A DNA stretch of 29,316 bases from Bacteroidota bacterium (GTDB lineage Bacteria; Bacteroidota; Bacteroidia; Chitinophagales; Chitinophagaceae): contig JAPLER010000027.1 in the NCBI GenBank assembly GCA_026391115.1, positions 1 through 29,316 of the forward strand, written 5' to 3'. Positions within the stretch are counted from its first letter, which is position 1; each line of letters starts with the position of its first letter. Position numbers and translations under genes: made by a program. The notes beneath the pieces were generated by a model. The model was not told the DNA's origin, made no database searches, and worked only from the letters and a program-made list of their open reading frames with translations. Shown here one piece after another: positions 15,593-23,558 of the stretch.

Positions 15593-15606
15593 GTCATTGC
15601 AATGAC
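15593..15606. repeat. Short perfect palindrome between convergent genes
   Basis: GTCATTGCAATGAC is a perfect 14-base palindrome 12 bases beyond the stop of the symporter gene. It has no loop or T run and is not a convincing terminator. The nearby GAGGCACGGGGACGCAAAG (15553-15571) stands out as G/C-rich and may be a dispersed repeat fragment. Confidence 0.5.
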
Positions 15607-15618
15607 TAAGGAATGTTG

Positions 15619-17307
15619 TTAGATTTTCATCCTCTGCAACAAAACACTTAACGCTACTACCATCAAAGCACCAATAACATTGAGCCATAAAAAACCTAGA
15701 CCAATAATATTTAGTTTGTCTAAAATAAAAATAGTGATGACAAATATTTCGCCAATAACAGCTGCTGTAAACACAGCATTGGCTTGTACTTTTTTGCAAT
15801 AAAATGCCACTAAAAAAATACCTAGTATTACACCATAAAACAAAGAGCCCAATACATTAACAGCTTCTATTAAACTGCCAATGCCTGTGGCTAATTGAGC
15901 CACTACAATACAAAATATACCCCAAGCCAAAGTATATAATTTAGACAGATTGTATTGTTGTTTATCGGTATTGTTTTGTTTGGTAAACCTTAAGTGAAAG
16001 TCAATAGTGGTGCTGCTTGCCAGCGAATTTAATGCAGCAGCTATGCTGCCCCAAGCACTTAAAAAAATAATGGCAATTAATAAACCCACCAAGCCTTTGG
16101 GTAAATTATCTACCACAAATCTTAAGAAAATATAGTTGGTATCCTTACCATCAACACTTGCTTTTGAAGCAACAGTATAATGCGATGCCAATTGACGTAA
16201 AGAATCTTCTTTTGTTTTTAAATATTGAATTTGAAGTTTTAAATTAGCGTTGTTTGTTTTTACATAATCAATACTGGCATCTTGCTTTTGCAATTGCACC
16301 GTATTGTAAGCATTTTGTACCTGCTGCATAGAATCTTTATAGGCAGATTGATATACTTTTTCTTCAACACCTTTATCAAAATAGATAGGCATTGGTTTAA
16401 ACTGATAGAACACAAAAAGCAAAGCCCCAATCAATAAAATAAAAAATTGCATAGGCACTTTTACAATGCCATTCATTAATAAACCTAGTTTACTTTCTGT
16501 ATTGTCTTTGGCTGTAAGGTAGCGTCCTACTTGGCTTTGGTCTGTTCCAAAATAACTTAATGCCAAAAAGAAACCACCAATAATACCACTGATGATATTG
16601 TATTTGTCTTTAAAGTCAAAGCCATTTTTGGTAAAGCCTGTTGTAATAACATTGAGCTTGTTATTGGCTCCACTAATTTTTAAAGCATCAACAAAACCAA
16701 TGTTTTCGGGCAATAGATGAATGATATAATAACCTGCCGCAAACATGCCACAAAAGATAATAATAAACTGCAAGGTTTGTGTATAAGCTACAGCCCTTGC
16801 ACCACCACTTACTGTATAAATAATCAACAAACCACCCATTACTATGTTGGTGTAAAAAATGTTCCAACCCAGCAGCGATGATAAAATGATGGAAGGGGCG
16901 TAAATGCTGATACCTGTAGATAACCCTCTGCTCAATAAAAATAAAATAGAAGTGAAGCTTCTTACTTTATTGTCAAATCGTTGTTCTAAAAATTCGTAAG
17001 CTGTATATACTTTTAGTTTATTGAATAGTGGCACAAATGTGATGCATAACACTACCATTGCTATGGGCAAGCCAAAGTAGTATTGCACAAAACGCATTCC
17101 ATCGGTAAAAGCTTGTCCTGGTGCAGAAAGAAAAGTAATAGCACTTGCCTGTGTGCCCATAATACTTAACAAAACCAAATACCAAGGCATTGATTTATTG
17201 CTTAAAAAATAGCCCTCTAAATTTTTAGACGACTTGCTTTTATATAGCCCAAAGCCAATAATAGCAAGCAATGTAAAGCATAGCACTATCCAATCTATAT
17301 TACTCAT
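15619..17307 (-). CDS. Sodium:solute symporter (SSS family)
   Basis: A 562-residue inner-membrane transporter of the SSS family, which couples sodium entry to uptake of a solute such as a sugar, amino acid or sialic acid; the substrate is unknown here. About 13 membrane segments can be traced. Family features include LEGYFLSNKSMPWYLVLLS (30-48), GTQASAITFLSAPG (51-64), YTVSGGARAVAYTQTLQFII (164-183) and the region SYFGTDQSQVGRYLTAKD (251-268). Between membrane segments, residues about 303-392 form a long hydrophilic, helix-prone loop rich in Gln, Lys and Asn. Its ATG overlaps the stop codon of the 40-residue protein in an ATGA junction, so translation is probably coupled. Together with the upstream small genes and the PIG-L gene it likely forms one transcription unit. 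Confidence 0.93.
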   Translation of the reverse strand: MSNIDWIVLCFTLLAIIGFGLYKSKSSKNLEGYFLSNKSMPWYLVLLSIMGTQASAITFLSAPGQAFTDGMRFVQYYFGLPIAMVVLCITFVPLFNKLKVYTAYEFLEQRFDNKVRSFTSILFLLSRGLSTGISIYAPSIILSSLLGWNIFYTNIVMGGLLIIYTVSGGARAVAYTQTLQFIIIFCGMFAAGYYIIHLLPENIGFVDALKISGANNKLNVITTGFTKNGFDFKDKYNIISGIIGGFFLALSYFGTDQSQVGRYLTAKDNTESKLGLLMNGIVKVPMQFFILLIGALLFVFYQFKPMPIYFDKGVEEKVYQSAYKDSMQQVQNAYNTVQLQKQDASIDYVKTNNANLKLQIQYLKTKEDSLRQLASHYTVASKASVDGKDTNYIFLRFVVDNLPKGLVGLLIAIIFLSAWGSIAAALNSLASSTTIDFHLRFTKQNNTDKQQYNLSKLYTLAWGIFCIVVAQLATGIGSLIEAVNVLGSLFYGVILGIFLVAFYCKKVQANAVFTAAVIGEIFVITIFILDKLNIIGLGFLWLNVIGALMVVALSVLLQRMKI

Positions 17308-17426
17308 ATAAAATATTTAGTGAATAAGTAGAAGAGGATAATTAATACCACAAGCACAATGATAACAAACCAGTACCATTGTTTCCAGGATGAAAAAAGG
17401 GGAATATTTTCGTTAGTCTTTTTCAT
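17304..17426 (-). CDS. 40-residue single-span membrane micro-protein
   Basis: A 40-residue reading frame on the minus strand. Residues 1-18 are polar (MKKTNENIPLFSSWKQW), residues about 19-36 form one strongly hydrophobic span (FVIIVLVVLIILFYLF), and a short TKYFI tail follows. It overlaps the 52-residue gene upstream by 14 bases, and its TGA overlaps the symporter ATG as ATGA. The two overlaps on both sides, and a composition typical of membrane proteins, argue that it is real. It may be a small subunit or stabiliser of the symporter, by analogy with other small transporter-coupled proteins; this is inference. I know no family for it. Confidence 0.65.
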   Translation of the reverse strand: MKKTNENIPLFSSWKQWYWFVIIVLVVLIILFYLFTKYFI

Positions 17427-17571
17427 TGATTTTATTGCTTAATAAACCACCGCCTAATAGCCCTAAAATTAAACCCATTACTAAACCAATCTTCACCATT
17501 TTAATTCTTGAGCCTATAAAAAGCCCAACAAGAACAAGGGCTACAACTGTTATTAATTTTCTTTGATTCAT
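17413..17571 (-). CDS. 52-residue two-span membrane micro-protein
   Basis: A 52-residue reading frame on the minus strand with two hydrophobic spans, residues about 6-20 (LITVVALVLVGLFIG) and 27-45 (KIGLVMGLILGLLGGGLLS), separated by the basic turn SRIKMVK and ending NKINEKD. The second span is Gly-rich, as in helix-packing segments. Its 3' end overlaps the start of the 40-residue gene by 14 bases. The PIG-L gene ends 109 bases upstream, with a palindromic repeat in between. No family is recognised. Confidence 0.65.
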   Translation of the reverse strand: MNQRKLITVVALVLVGLFIGSRIKMVKIGLVMGLILGLLGGGLLSNKINEKD

Positions 17572-17584
17572 ATTTTTAGTTTTC

Positions 17585-17674
17585 TACCACAGAGTTAGCA
17601 GAGATTTTTTCACAGAGATTTATGAGTTTGTTATGCTTTGTTCTCTCTGTGAGAAACTCCTTTTCTCTGTGGTA
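17585..17674. repeat. Nested inverted repeat between PIG-L gene and small genes
   Basis: Outer arms TACCACAGAG (17585-17594) and CTCTGTGGTA (17665-17674) are perfect reverse complements. Inside, CACAGAGA (17611-17618) pairs with TCTCTGTG (17644-17651). The wording resembles dispersed CACAGAG-type repeats. In an RNA through this gap it could form a large hairpin that ends or lowers transcription into the small genes. Confidence 0.7.
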
Positions 17675-17680
17675 AATGTA

Positions 17681-20146
17681 TTAATCTTTTTTAGGTAAAG
17701 CAATCAAATTTGCCATTAATCTATAAGCTCCAGTAACGCCAGCAGGTAATTGTCTAAACATAGTTAAACCACAATACACCACATTGCCTTTGCCATATTT
17801 GGCAATAGCTAAACTTCCATTGCTTGGTTTTTCATTGGTGTCGTGCATACTTAAAGGAAACACAAAATTGCTATCTGCTTTATCTACCTGATATGTACTT
17901 CTTTCTTGCACCCAATTGTTGAAATCACTTGTGTTTATTGCGTTTGGTGTAGTTAATGCAGGATGATTAGGTAACACCACATTAACTGCTGCATCTTCTT
18001 CTGTAATTCTGCTTTGGGCATTTACATTAAAACTATAAGGTCCTATTTGCAATGCTTTGCCATTAACATTGGTGCTACGCAAATATTGCACAATAAGGTT
18101 ACCGCCATTTTTAATGTATTCATTAATCACTTTATTTTTTGTGCTTAACCAATCAAAAACATTATATGCACGAATACCAGTTATGATAGCTTGGTATTGT
18201 TGTAAATTATTTGCAGTAATATCTTTTTCTGTAAGTATATCAACTGTGTAACCCAATTGTTCTAGGGCTTGTGGTACTTTGTCTCCTGCACCTATTATGT
18301 AGGCAACTTTATTGCCTTTCGTTTCATAGTCAAAGAATAATCTATGTTGAGTTGCTTGTTTGTAATAAATAATATTTGGTATGTGATCGTAGTTAATATG
18401 AACATCATACAATGCAGGCTGCTTATTTAGTTGGTATGCTGTATCAGATAACTTGAAACTAGTATGAATTCCTTTTTTACTTGTAACATCATAAACACTT
18501 TCATAAACTCTCTCTTCATTTTGTTTTATTTCTTTGTTATCTGTGAATTTATCCTCATTAACAAAAAACTCAACCTTGTTTAATCTTTTATAAGCTTTAT
18601 ATTTAAAAGATTTCGTGTTGACATCTGAGTTTCTGAACACTTTAACATTCTCAGTTTCTTTAACAATAAACTCTGGCAACACCTGCAAAGGTTGATACAA
18701 CTCACCTTTCACTGGATCTACATATTTATATTGTACAGATTTTGGAATTATAAAACTTTGCCCTTCAATATTTACAGTAAAGTTTACTTCATAAGCAGGT
18801 CTTGTATCTGCATTACCAATTAATTGTTGATTATTTACTACAAACATTCCTTTTTCTTGTGGCTCCTGCAACCAATAAGGTTGTGTTAGTGGTTTATCAT
18901 TTGCTACAGATAATGTTTTGTTAAAATTAAAATTTTGGTTGGGTAATAATGCTGCTTGAAACACAGAATCCAAACCCTCCATTTGTATTTTTTTCAACGA
19001 AGCATTTACCCCTTTTCTATTATTTATAAAGAAAGTAGCTTTTAAACTATCACCTTGCACAATGGATTCTTGTGTTGTTGTAGCTTCTATAAATAAACCA
19101 CTACAAGCTTCAATTAAAGTTTGTACTTCAACCAGTTTTTTATCTCTCCAATAATTTGGTGTTAAGCCCTGCATAGATTTATACAGCTGCACCAGCATAG
19201 GCACACTAGCTTCTGGTTTTTCAAAATTGAATTGCTTGATGACCATATCTATAATACCATCAACCTTATAACTATTAGGTATTTTTTTCCAGCTTACATC
19301 TATATTATCCATCAAATCATTTTTGGCTGTATCGCCTGCTGTGTGTGCAAAGTATTCATACAATGGTCCTCTGCGTCTTGGTCTGCCTTCTCCCTGGCTC
19401 TTGTGCATAGTACGTGCTTCTGCACCAATTTCTCCATAACTTTTGCCCAACAAAGCATTAAAGCCACCAATATCTATTTTCAACTGGCTTTCGCTTGTTG
19501 TGTTGTTATTGCCAAAGTTGTAAGTGTTCCACATAATGCGTTTGGCTTGATGTGGTTTTACACCATACTTAAACTGTTCTGTAAATTTTGAGCTATCACC
19601 AGCTATAGAAAAAGCCAGATTTGCCAGTATTGCAGACGATGCATGATGCCCATGACCTGCTCTTGCATCTGGTGGAAACCTTGTTATAATTACATCTGGT
19701 TGAAATTTTCTGATGACCCAAACAATATCGCTTAATACTTTAGCACTATCCCAAATATTTAAAGTTTCTTTAGATGTTTTGCTGTAGCCAAACTCGTAGG
19801 CTCTTGAAAAATATTGTTCGCAACCATCAATTTTTCGTGCAGCCAATAATTCTTGTGTTCTTATTAAGCCCAAGTCCACGCCTTGTTCGCTGCCTATTAA
19901 ATTTTGTCCACCCTCGCCACGTGTTAAACTTAAATATGCAGTGCGATACATTTTTTCTTTTGCCAGGTATGGCAATAAAGTATTGTTCTCATCATCGGGG
20001 TGTGCAGCAATGTACAATACACTACCTAGTACTTTTAACTTTTTTAGTTGCAAATAAATATCTGCACTGTTATAGGTGTTGGGCAGCTGAGCTTGTGTTG
20101 ATGTTATTAATGCTATTGAGAATAAAAGTATAAATACTTGCTTCAT
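17681..20146 (-). CDS. Exported PIG-L (LmbE-like) family deacetylase, long form
   Basis: An 821-residue exported protein. Residues 1-20 are a signal peptide ending STQAQ. Residues about 41-290 are a PIG-L/LmbE domain, a zinc-dependent N-acetyl-sugar deacetylase fold. It has AAHPDDE with H49, D51 and D52, SLTRGEGGQNLIG (73-85), and HGHHAS with H165-H168 as further metal or catalytic residues. A middle part of beta-rich domains follows. The C-terminal part (IIGAGDKVPQALEQLGYTV..., IITGIRAYNV, YIKNGGNLIVQY) resembles a class I glutamine-amidotransferase/ThuA-like fold without an obvious catalytic Cys. The substrate is not known; an acetylated glycan is plausible. It is the first gene of the likely unit with the two micro-proteins and the symporter, which suggests a link between cleavage and uptake of a solute. 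Confidence 0.9.
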   Translation of the reverse strand: MKQVFILLFSIALITSTQAQLPNTYNSADIYLQLKKLKVLGSVLYIAAHPDDENNTLLPYLAKEKMYRTAYLSLTRGEGGQNLIGSEQGVDLGLIRTQELLAARKIDGCEQYFSRAYEFGYSKTSKETLNIWDSAKVLSDIVWVIRKFQPDVIITRFPPDARAGHGHHASSAILANLAFSIAGDSSKFTEQFKYGVKPHQAKRIMWNTYNFGNNNTTSESQLKIDIGGFNALLGKSYGEIGAEARTMHKSQGEGRPRRRGPLYEYFAHTAGDTAKNDLMDNIDVSWKKIPNSYKVDGIIDMVIKQFNFEKPEASVPMLVQLYKSMQGLTPNYWRDKKLVEVQTLIEACSGLFIEATTTQESIVQGDSLKATFFINNRKGVNASLKKIQMEGLDSVFQAALLPNQNFNFNKTLSVANDKPLTQPYWLQEPQEKGMFVVNNQQLIGNADTRPAYEVNFTVNIEGQSFIIPKSVQYKYVDPVKGELYQPLQVLPEFIVKETENVKVFRNSDVNTKSFKYKAYKRLNKVEFFVNEDKFTDNKEIKQNEERVYESVYDVTSKKGIHTSFKLSDTAYQLNKQPALYDVHINYDHIPNIIYYKQATQHRLFFDYETKGNKVAYIIGAGDKVPQALEQLGYTVDILTEKDITANNLQQYQAIITGIRAYNVFDWLSTKNKVINEYIKNGGNLIVQYLRSTNVNGKALQIGPYSFNVNAQSRITEEDAAVNVVLPNHPALTTPNAINTSDFNNWVQERSTYQVDKADSNFVFPLSMHDTNEKPSNGSLAIAKYGKGNVVYCGLTMFRQLPAGVTGAYRLMANLIALPKKD

Positions 20147-20164
20147 ATAAAGTTTTAATGCTGG

Positions 20165-20172
20165 CGAAAATA
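20165..20172 (-). promoter_or_regulatory. Candidate -7 box of the PIG-L gene
   Basis: The minus strand reads TATTTTCG, a TAnnTTCG variant of the -7 motif, ending 18 bases before the start codon. No clear -33 element was seen. Confidence 0.4.
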
Positions 20173-20286
20173 ACTTGTAACAACATCTCTTTTATTTTGA
20201 GATTATTTATTTATTAAACTAATAAATATTTGATGCAAATTATATTATTAATAATTGTTTATAATGCTACTTAAATAACAGATGTA

Positions 20287-20294
20287 TAATTTTG
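20287..20294 (+). promoter_or_regulatory. Candidate -7 box of the YceI gene; sets its start
   Basis: TAATTTTG fits TAnnTTTG. It lies downstream of the in-frame ATG at 20282, so that ATG would not be in the message. The later ATGs at 20315 or 20321 are therefore preferred. Confidence 0.5.
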
Positions 20295-20320
20295 GTATAT
20301 TCGTTTTAAAATATATGATT

Positions 20321-20884
20321 ATGAAAATAACAAAACTTATGGCTACGCTTTTTGGCGTTATGTTTTTGCTTTCTTTTACTACTACTTTTTACAAAGAAGA
20401 TGTATATGCAGTAAATACCAAAGAATCTAAAGTAGAGTTCAGTGGCAATAAAAAATCTGGCTACCACCCTGGCTACTTTCCTGTAAAGAATGGTACTGTA
20501 AATGTTGCTAATGGAAAAATTACTGGCGGAAAATTTGAAATTGATATTGCAGGTATAAAGGTTACTGATGAATCTGGCGAACATTTGGAAGGCACTTTAA
20601 AATCTAAAGATTTTTTTAATACTGCTGCATTTGGTATGGCACAATATGATATTACAGCTGTAAATTATAAAGATGATACTAATGCTGAAATTTTAGGAAA
20701 CCTTACTGTTAAAGGAATTAAAGCTGAAGTAAAGTTTAATGCTGTTATACGAGATGTGAATGATAAGTCGCTTTTCGCACAAGGATTTTTTACTGTAGAT
20801 AGAACAAAAATTGGATTGCCCGGTTTTGAAAAAGATATTGCCAAAGATGTGCAAATTGCTGTGCATTTATTTGCCAGTAAATAA
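20321..20884 (+). CDS. YceI-family exported lipid-binding-like protein
   Basis: A protein of 187 residues from ATG 20321 (189 from ATG 20315). The N-terminus MKITKLMATLFGVMFLLSFTT is a signal sequence. The mature part is a YceI domain, a lipocalin-like barrel known to bind polyisoprenoid-type lipids in some members. It opens with the typical VNTKESKVEFSGNK, continues with GTVNVANGKITGGKFEIDIAGI and HLEGTLKSKDFFNTAAFGMAQYDI, and ends with VDRTKIGLPGFEKDIAKDVQIAVHLFASK. The extra upstream ATG at 20282 lies before the promoter box. The gene is monocistronic with a strong terminator 22 bases after the stop. The ligand is not known. Confidence 0.92.
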   Translation: MKITKLMATLFGVMFLLSFTTTFYKEDVYAVNTKESKVEFSGNKKSGYHPGYFPVKNGTVNVANGKITGGKFEIDIAGIKVTDESGEHLEGTLKSKDFFNTAAFGMAQYDITAVNYKDDTNAEILGNLTVKGIKAEVKFNAVIRDVNDKSLFAQGFFTVDRTKIGLPGFEKDIAKDVQIAVHLFASK

Positions 20885-20905
20885 ATTTTGATATGTAATT
20901 GTATT

Positions 20906-20936
20906 AATGCCTTGCAAATTTTGCAAGGCATTTTTA
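20906..20936 (+). terminator. Terminator of the YceI gene
   Basis: AATGCCTTGCAA (20906-20917) pairs perfectly with TTGCAAGGCATT (20921-20932) around an ATT loop, followed by TTTTA. Confidence 0.9.
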
Positions 20937-21006
20937 TTGTATTTATGTAAAACAATTTTGTCAATTCTAAAACAATTTTTAAAAACCACTATTTTTATAA
21001 AACTTT

Positions 21007-23532
21007 ATGCAAACCGATACTTCAAATATTAATTTTCAGTTGGCAGCCGATTTTGTACAATTTACCAACCGTCCTATTTTTTTAACTGGTAAAGCAGGCA
21101 CAGGAAAAACTACTTTTTTAAAATATATCAAACAACATAGCAATAAATCTATAGCAGTAGTTGCACCTACAGGTGTAGCTGCTATAAATGCTGGTGGTGT
21201 TACTATTCATTCCTTTTTTCAATTGCCTTTTACGCCATACATACCTGCAAAAACTGGATTTGGTGGTAGTGGTGAAATGGCAACAGATAAGCATCAATTA
21301 TTAGGCAAAGTAAAATTGAATAAAGAACGAATTGAGGTGATACAAAAACTGGAATTGCTGATTATTGATGAAATAAGTATGGTGCGTTGCGATGTGTTGG
21401 ATGCCATAGACCAAGTATTGAGGAGCTATAGAAACCAACACAGCAAAGCATTTGGTGGATTGCAGGTATTACTAATTGGCGATATGTTTCAGTTGCCACC
21501 AGTTGTGCCTAATGCAGAATGGCAAATACTATGTAACTACTATGTTAGTCCATATTTTTTTGATAGTATGGTGATAAAAGAGTGCGAGCCAGCATATATT
21601 GAGTTGAATAAAATATATAGACAGGATGATGAAAATTTTATTGACTTATTAAACAAAGTTAGAAACAATGAGTTGGATGAAGGAGCATTTGAAACATTGC
21701 AAAGCCTTTACAACAATAACTTTGAACCCAAGCAAAATGATGGCTATATAACATTAACCACACATAATAATAGAGCAGATGCCATTAATAGCGAAGCATT
21801 AACATCGTTAACTAATGGATCTTTTTTTTATAAGGCGACAGTAGAAAATGATTTTCCAGAAAAAATGTTCCCTATAGATGAAGTGTTGGAGTTTAAGTTG
21901 GGTGCACAGGTAATGTTTACAAAAAATGATTTGGATAAAACCAAAAGATATTTTAATGGAAAAATAGGAACTATTGAGAAAATAAGTAACGATGAAATAC
22001 ACGTTAAATGTAGTGATAGTAATGATTTGATTAAAGTAGAAAAATACAGATGGGAAAATATTGTGTATTCATTGAATCCTCAAACCAAACAAGTTGATGA
22101 AGAAGTGGTAGGTGTGTTTACACAATATCCATTGCGATTGGCTTGGGCAATTACCATACACAAAAGTCAGGGCTTAACGTTTGATAAAGCTATTATAGAC
22201 GCAGGTGCTGCATTTGCACCAGGACAAGTTTATGTGGCATTAAGTCGTTGTAGAACATTAGATGGCATTGTGCTGGTAAGTAAAATTGGTAGTAATAGTT
22301 TATTTACAGACCAACATATTCAACAGTTTAGCAAGCAAAGTAAAAGTGGTCAATTAGAGGGCAGTTTGCAATTCGAAAAACACCTATATCAAAACAATAT
22401 TTTGCAAGATTTATTTACGTTTGATGCAGCAGCAAAAACAATTCACAAATTATCTCATTTTGTAGATGAACATAAAAATTCATTCAATACATCTGCACCA
22501 GTTTTTGTAAATAGTGTAAAAGAAAAAGTAGATTTATACAATAGATATGGTAAGCAGTTTGCTGGTGAAATGGCTTCTTTAAATGACAATATGGTTTTGC
22601 CAGAAAGCAATACCACATTGCAGCAACGCTTTGTAAAAGCAGCACATTGGTATAGCGATCATTTAAAAGAATTATGCCAATTAATCAATACTTCCAATGC
22701 ATTAACAGATAGTAAAGAAAATGCAAAGAATTATGATGCTATGTTGAAAGAAGTATATAGCATAGTTCTAGAAAAGCAACACCTATTGCAAACTATGGCA
22801 GAGGGATTTAATTATAAACTATATCAAAAAACCAAGAAAGAGTTTATAGTAAGTGGTTTTACTGTTTCATCTAATTCTAAGAAAAATACTGGTAGTTTTA
22901 GACACGCCACACATCCAGATTTATATAATGAATTAAAGGAATTGAGAGATGATATTGCAGAGCAGAAAGATGAACAAACCTATATGGTTCTTGGCAATAA
23001 AACAATTGATGAGTTAGCAACTTATTTGCCACAAACCAAAACAGAACTCAATCAAATTAGCGGTTTTGGTAGTGCCAAAATTAAACAGTATGGTGCTGCT
23101 TTTTTACAAATTATTGTTGATTACTGTAGGGAAAGGAATTTAGAATCTTTGATTCACACCAAAGAAAAAAAGAAAAAGACAGAAGAGGAAACAGCTAAAG
23201 CCAAAGCAGAAAAACCCAATACTTATGAAGAAAGTTACAAGCTATATGTTCAAGGAAAAACAATTGCTGAAATAGCAAAAGAAAGAAACTTAACTACTGG
23301 TACTGTTGAAGGCCATTTAGGTAAATACATAGCCAATGGCAGTATTGCTATTACAGAGCTTATGCCTTTTGAAAAAGTTACAGCTATTATAAAAGCATTA
23401 GATGGTTTTCAAAAAGGCGAAAGTATTGTCCCCATTCAACAGCAATTGGGCAGCGATTATAGTTTTGGAGAAATAAGAATGGTAATAGCACATTTAGATT
23501 TTGTAAATAGTAAAACCCAAGTGGTTGAATAA
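21007..23532 (+). CDS. PIF1-like helicase with HRDC and RecQ-type HTH tail
   Basis: An 841-residue superfamily 1 DNA helicase of the PIF1/RecD-like group. Walker A is GKAGTGKT (28-35), motif II is IIDEISM with D121-E122, and motif III is GDMFQLPPV starting at 158. AITIHKSQGLTFDKAIID starts at 382 and YVALSRCRT lies near 412-420. After the motor, about residues 631-710 are an HRDC-like domain (HPDLYNELKELRDDIA..., LPQTKTELNQISGFGSAKI). A Lys/Glu-rich linker follows, then residues about 735-790 are a helix-turn-helix region (EESYKLYVQGKTIAEIAKER, TGTVEGHLGKYI) like the RecQ C-terminal HTH. The motor is thus joined to domains usual in RecQ, which should target branched or G-rich DNA (inference). 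The first M16 gene starts 27 bases downstream, behind its own promoter box. Confidence 0.92.
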   Translation: MQTDTSNINFQLAADFVQFTNRPIFLTGKAGTGKTTFLKYIKQHSNKSIAVVAPTGVAAINAGGVTIHSFFQLPFTPYIPAKTGFGGSGEMATDKHQLLGKVKLNKERIEVIQKLELLIIDEISMVRCDVLDAIDQVLRSYRNQHSKAFGGLQVLLIGDMFQLPPVVPNAEWQILCNYYVSPYFFDSMVIKECEPAYIELNKIYRQDDENFIDLLNKVRNNELDEGAFETLQSLYNNNFEPKQNDGYITLTTHNNRADAINSEALTSLTNGSFFYKATVENDFPEKMFPIDEVLEFKLGAQVMFTKNDLDKTKRYFNGKIGTIEKISNDEIHVKCSDSNDLIKVEKYRWENIVYSLNPQTKQVDEEVVGVFTQYPLRLAWAITIHKSQGLTFDKAIIDAGAAFAPGQVYVALSRCRTLDGIVLVSKIGSNSLFTDQHIQQFSKQSKSGQLEGSLQFEKHLYQNNILQDLFTFDAAAKTIHKLSHFVDEHKNSFNTSAPVFVNSVKEKVDLYNRYGKQFAGEMASLNDNMVLPESNTTLQQRFVKAAHWYSDHLKELCQLINTSNALTDSKENAKNYDAMLKEVYSIVLEKQHLLQTMAEGFNYKLYQKTKKEFIVSGFTVSSNSKKNTGSFRHATHPDLYNELKELRDDIAEQKDEQTYMVLGNKTIDELATYLPQTKTELNQISGFGSAKIKQYGAAFLQIIVDYCRERNLESLIHTKEKKKKTEEETAKAKAEKPNTYEESYKLYVQGKTIAEIAKERNLTTGTVEGHLGKYIANGSIAITELMPFEKVTAIIKALDGFQKGESIVPIQQQLGSDYSFGEIRMVIAHLDFVNSKTQVVE

Positions 23533-23534
23533 GC

Positions 23535-23542
23535 TACATTTG
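23535..23542 (+). promoter_or_regulatory. Candidate -7 box of the M16 peptidase pair
   Basis: TACATTTG fits TAnnTTTG. It starts two bases after the helicase stop codon and ends 16 bases before the first M16 ATG. Confidence 0.45.
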
Positions 23543-23558
23543 CCAGCTAAATTTTACA

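Noticed and set aside
19232..20133. Plus-strand frames opposite the PIG-L gene
   Set aside because: They are antisense shadows of a well-supported gene, rich in Cys and Phe as expected of complementary frames.
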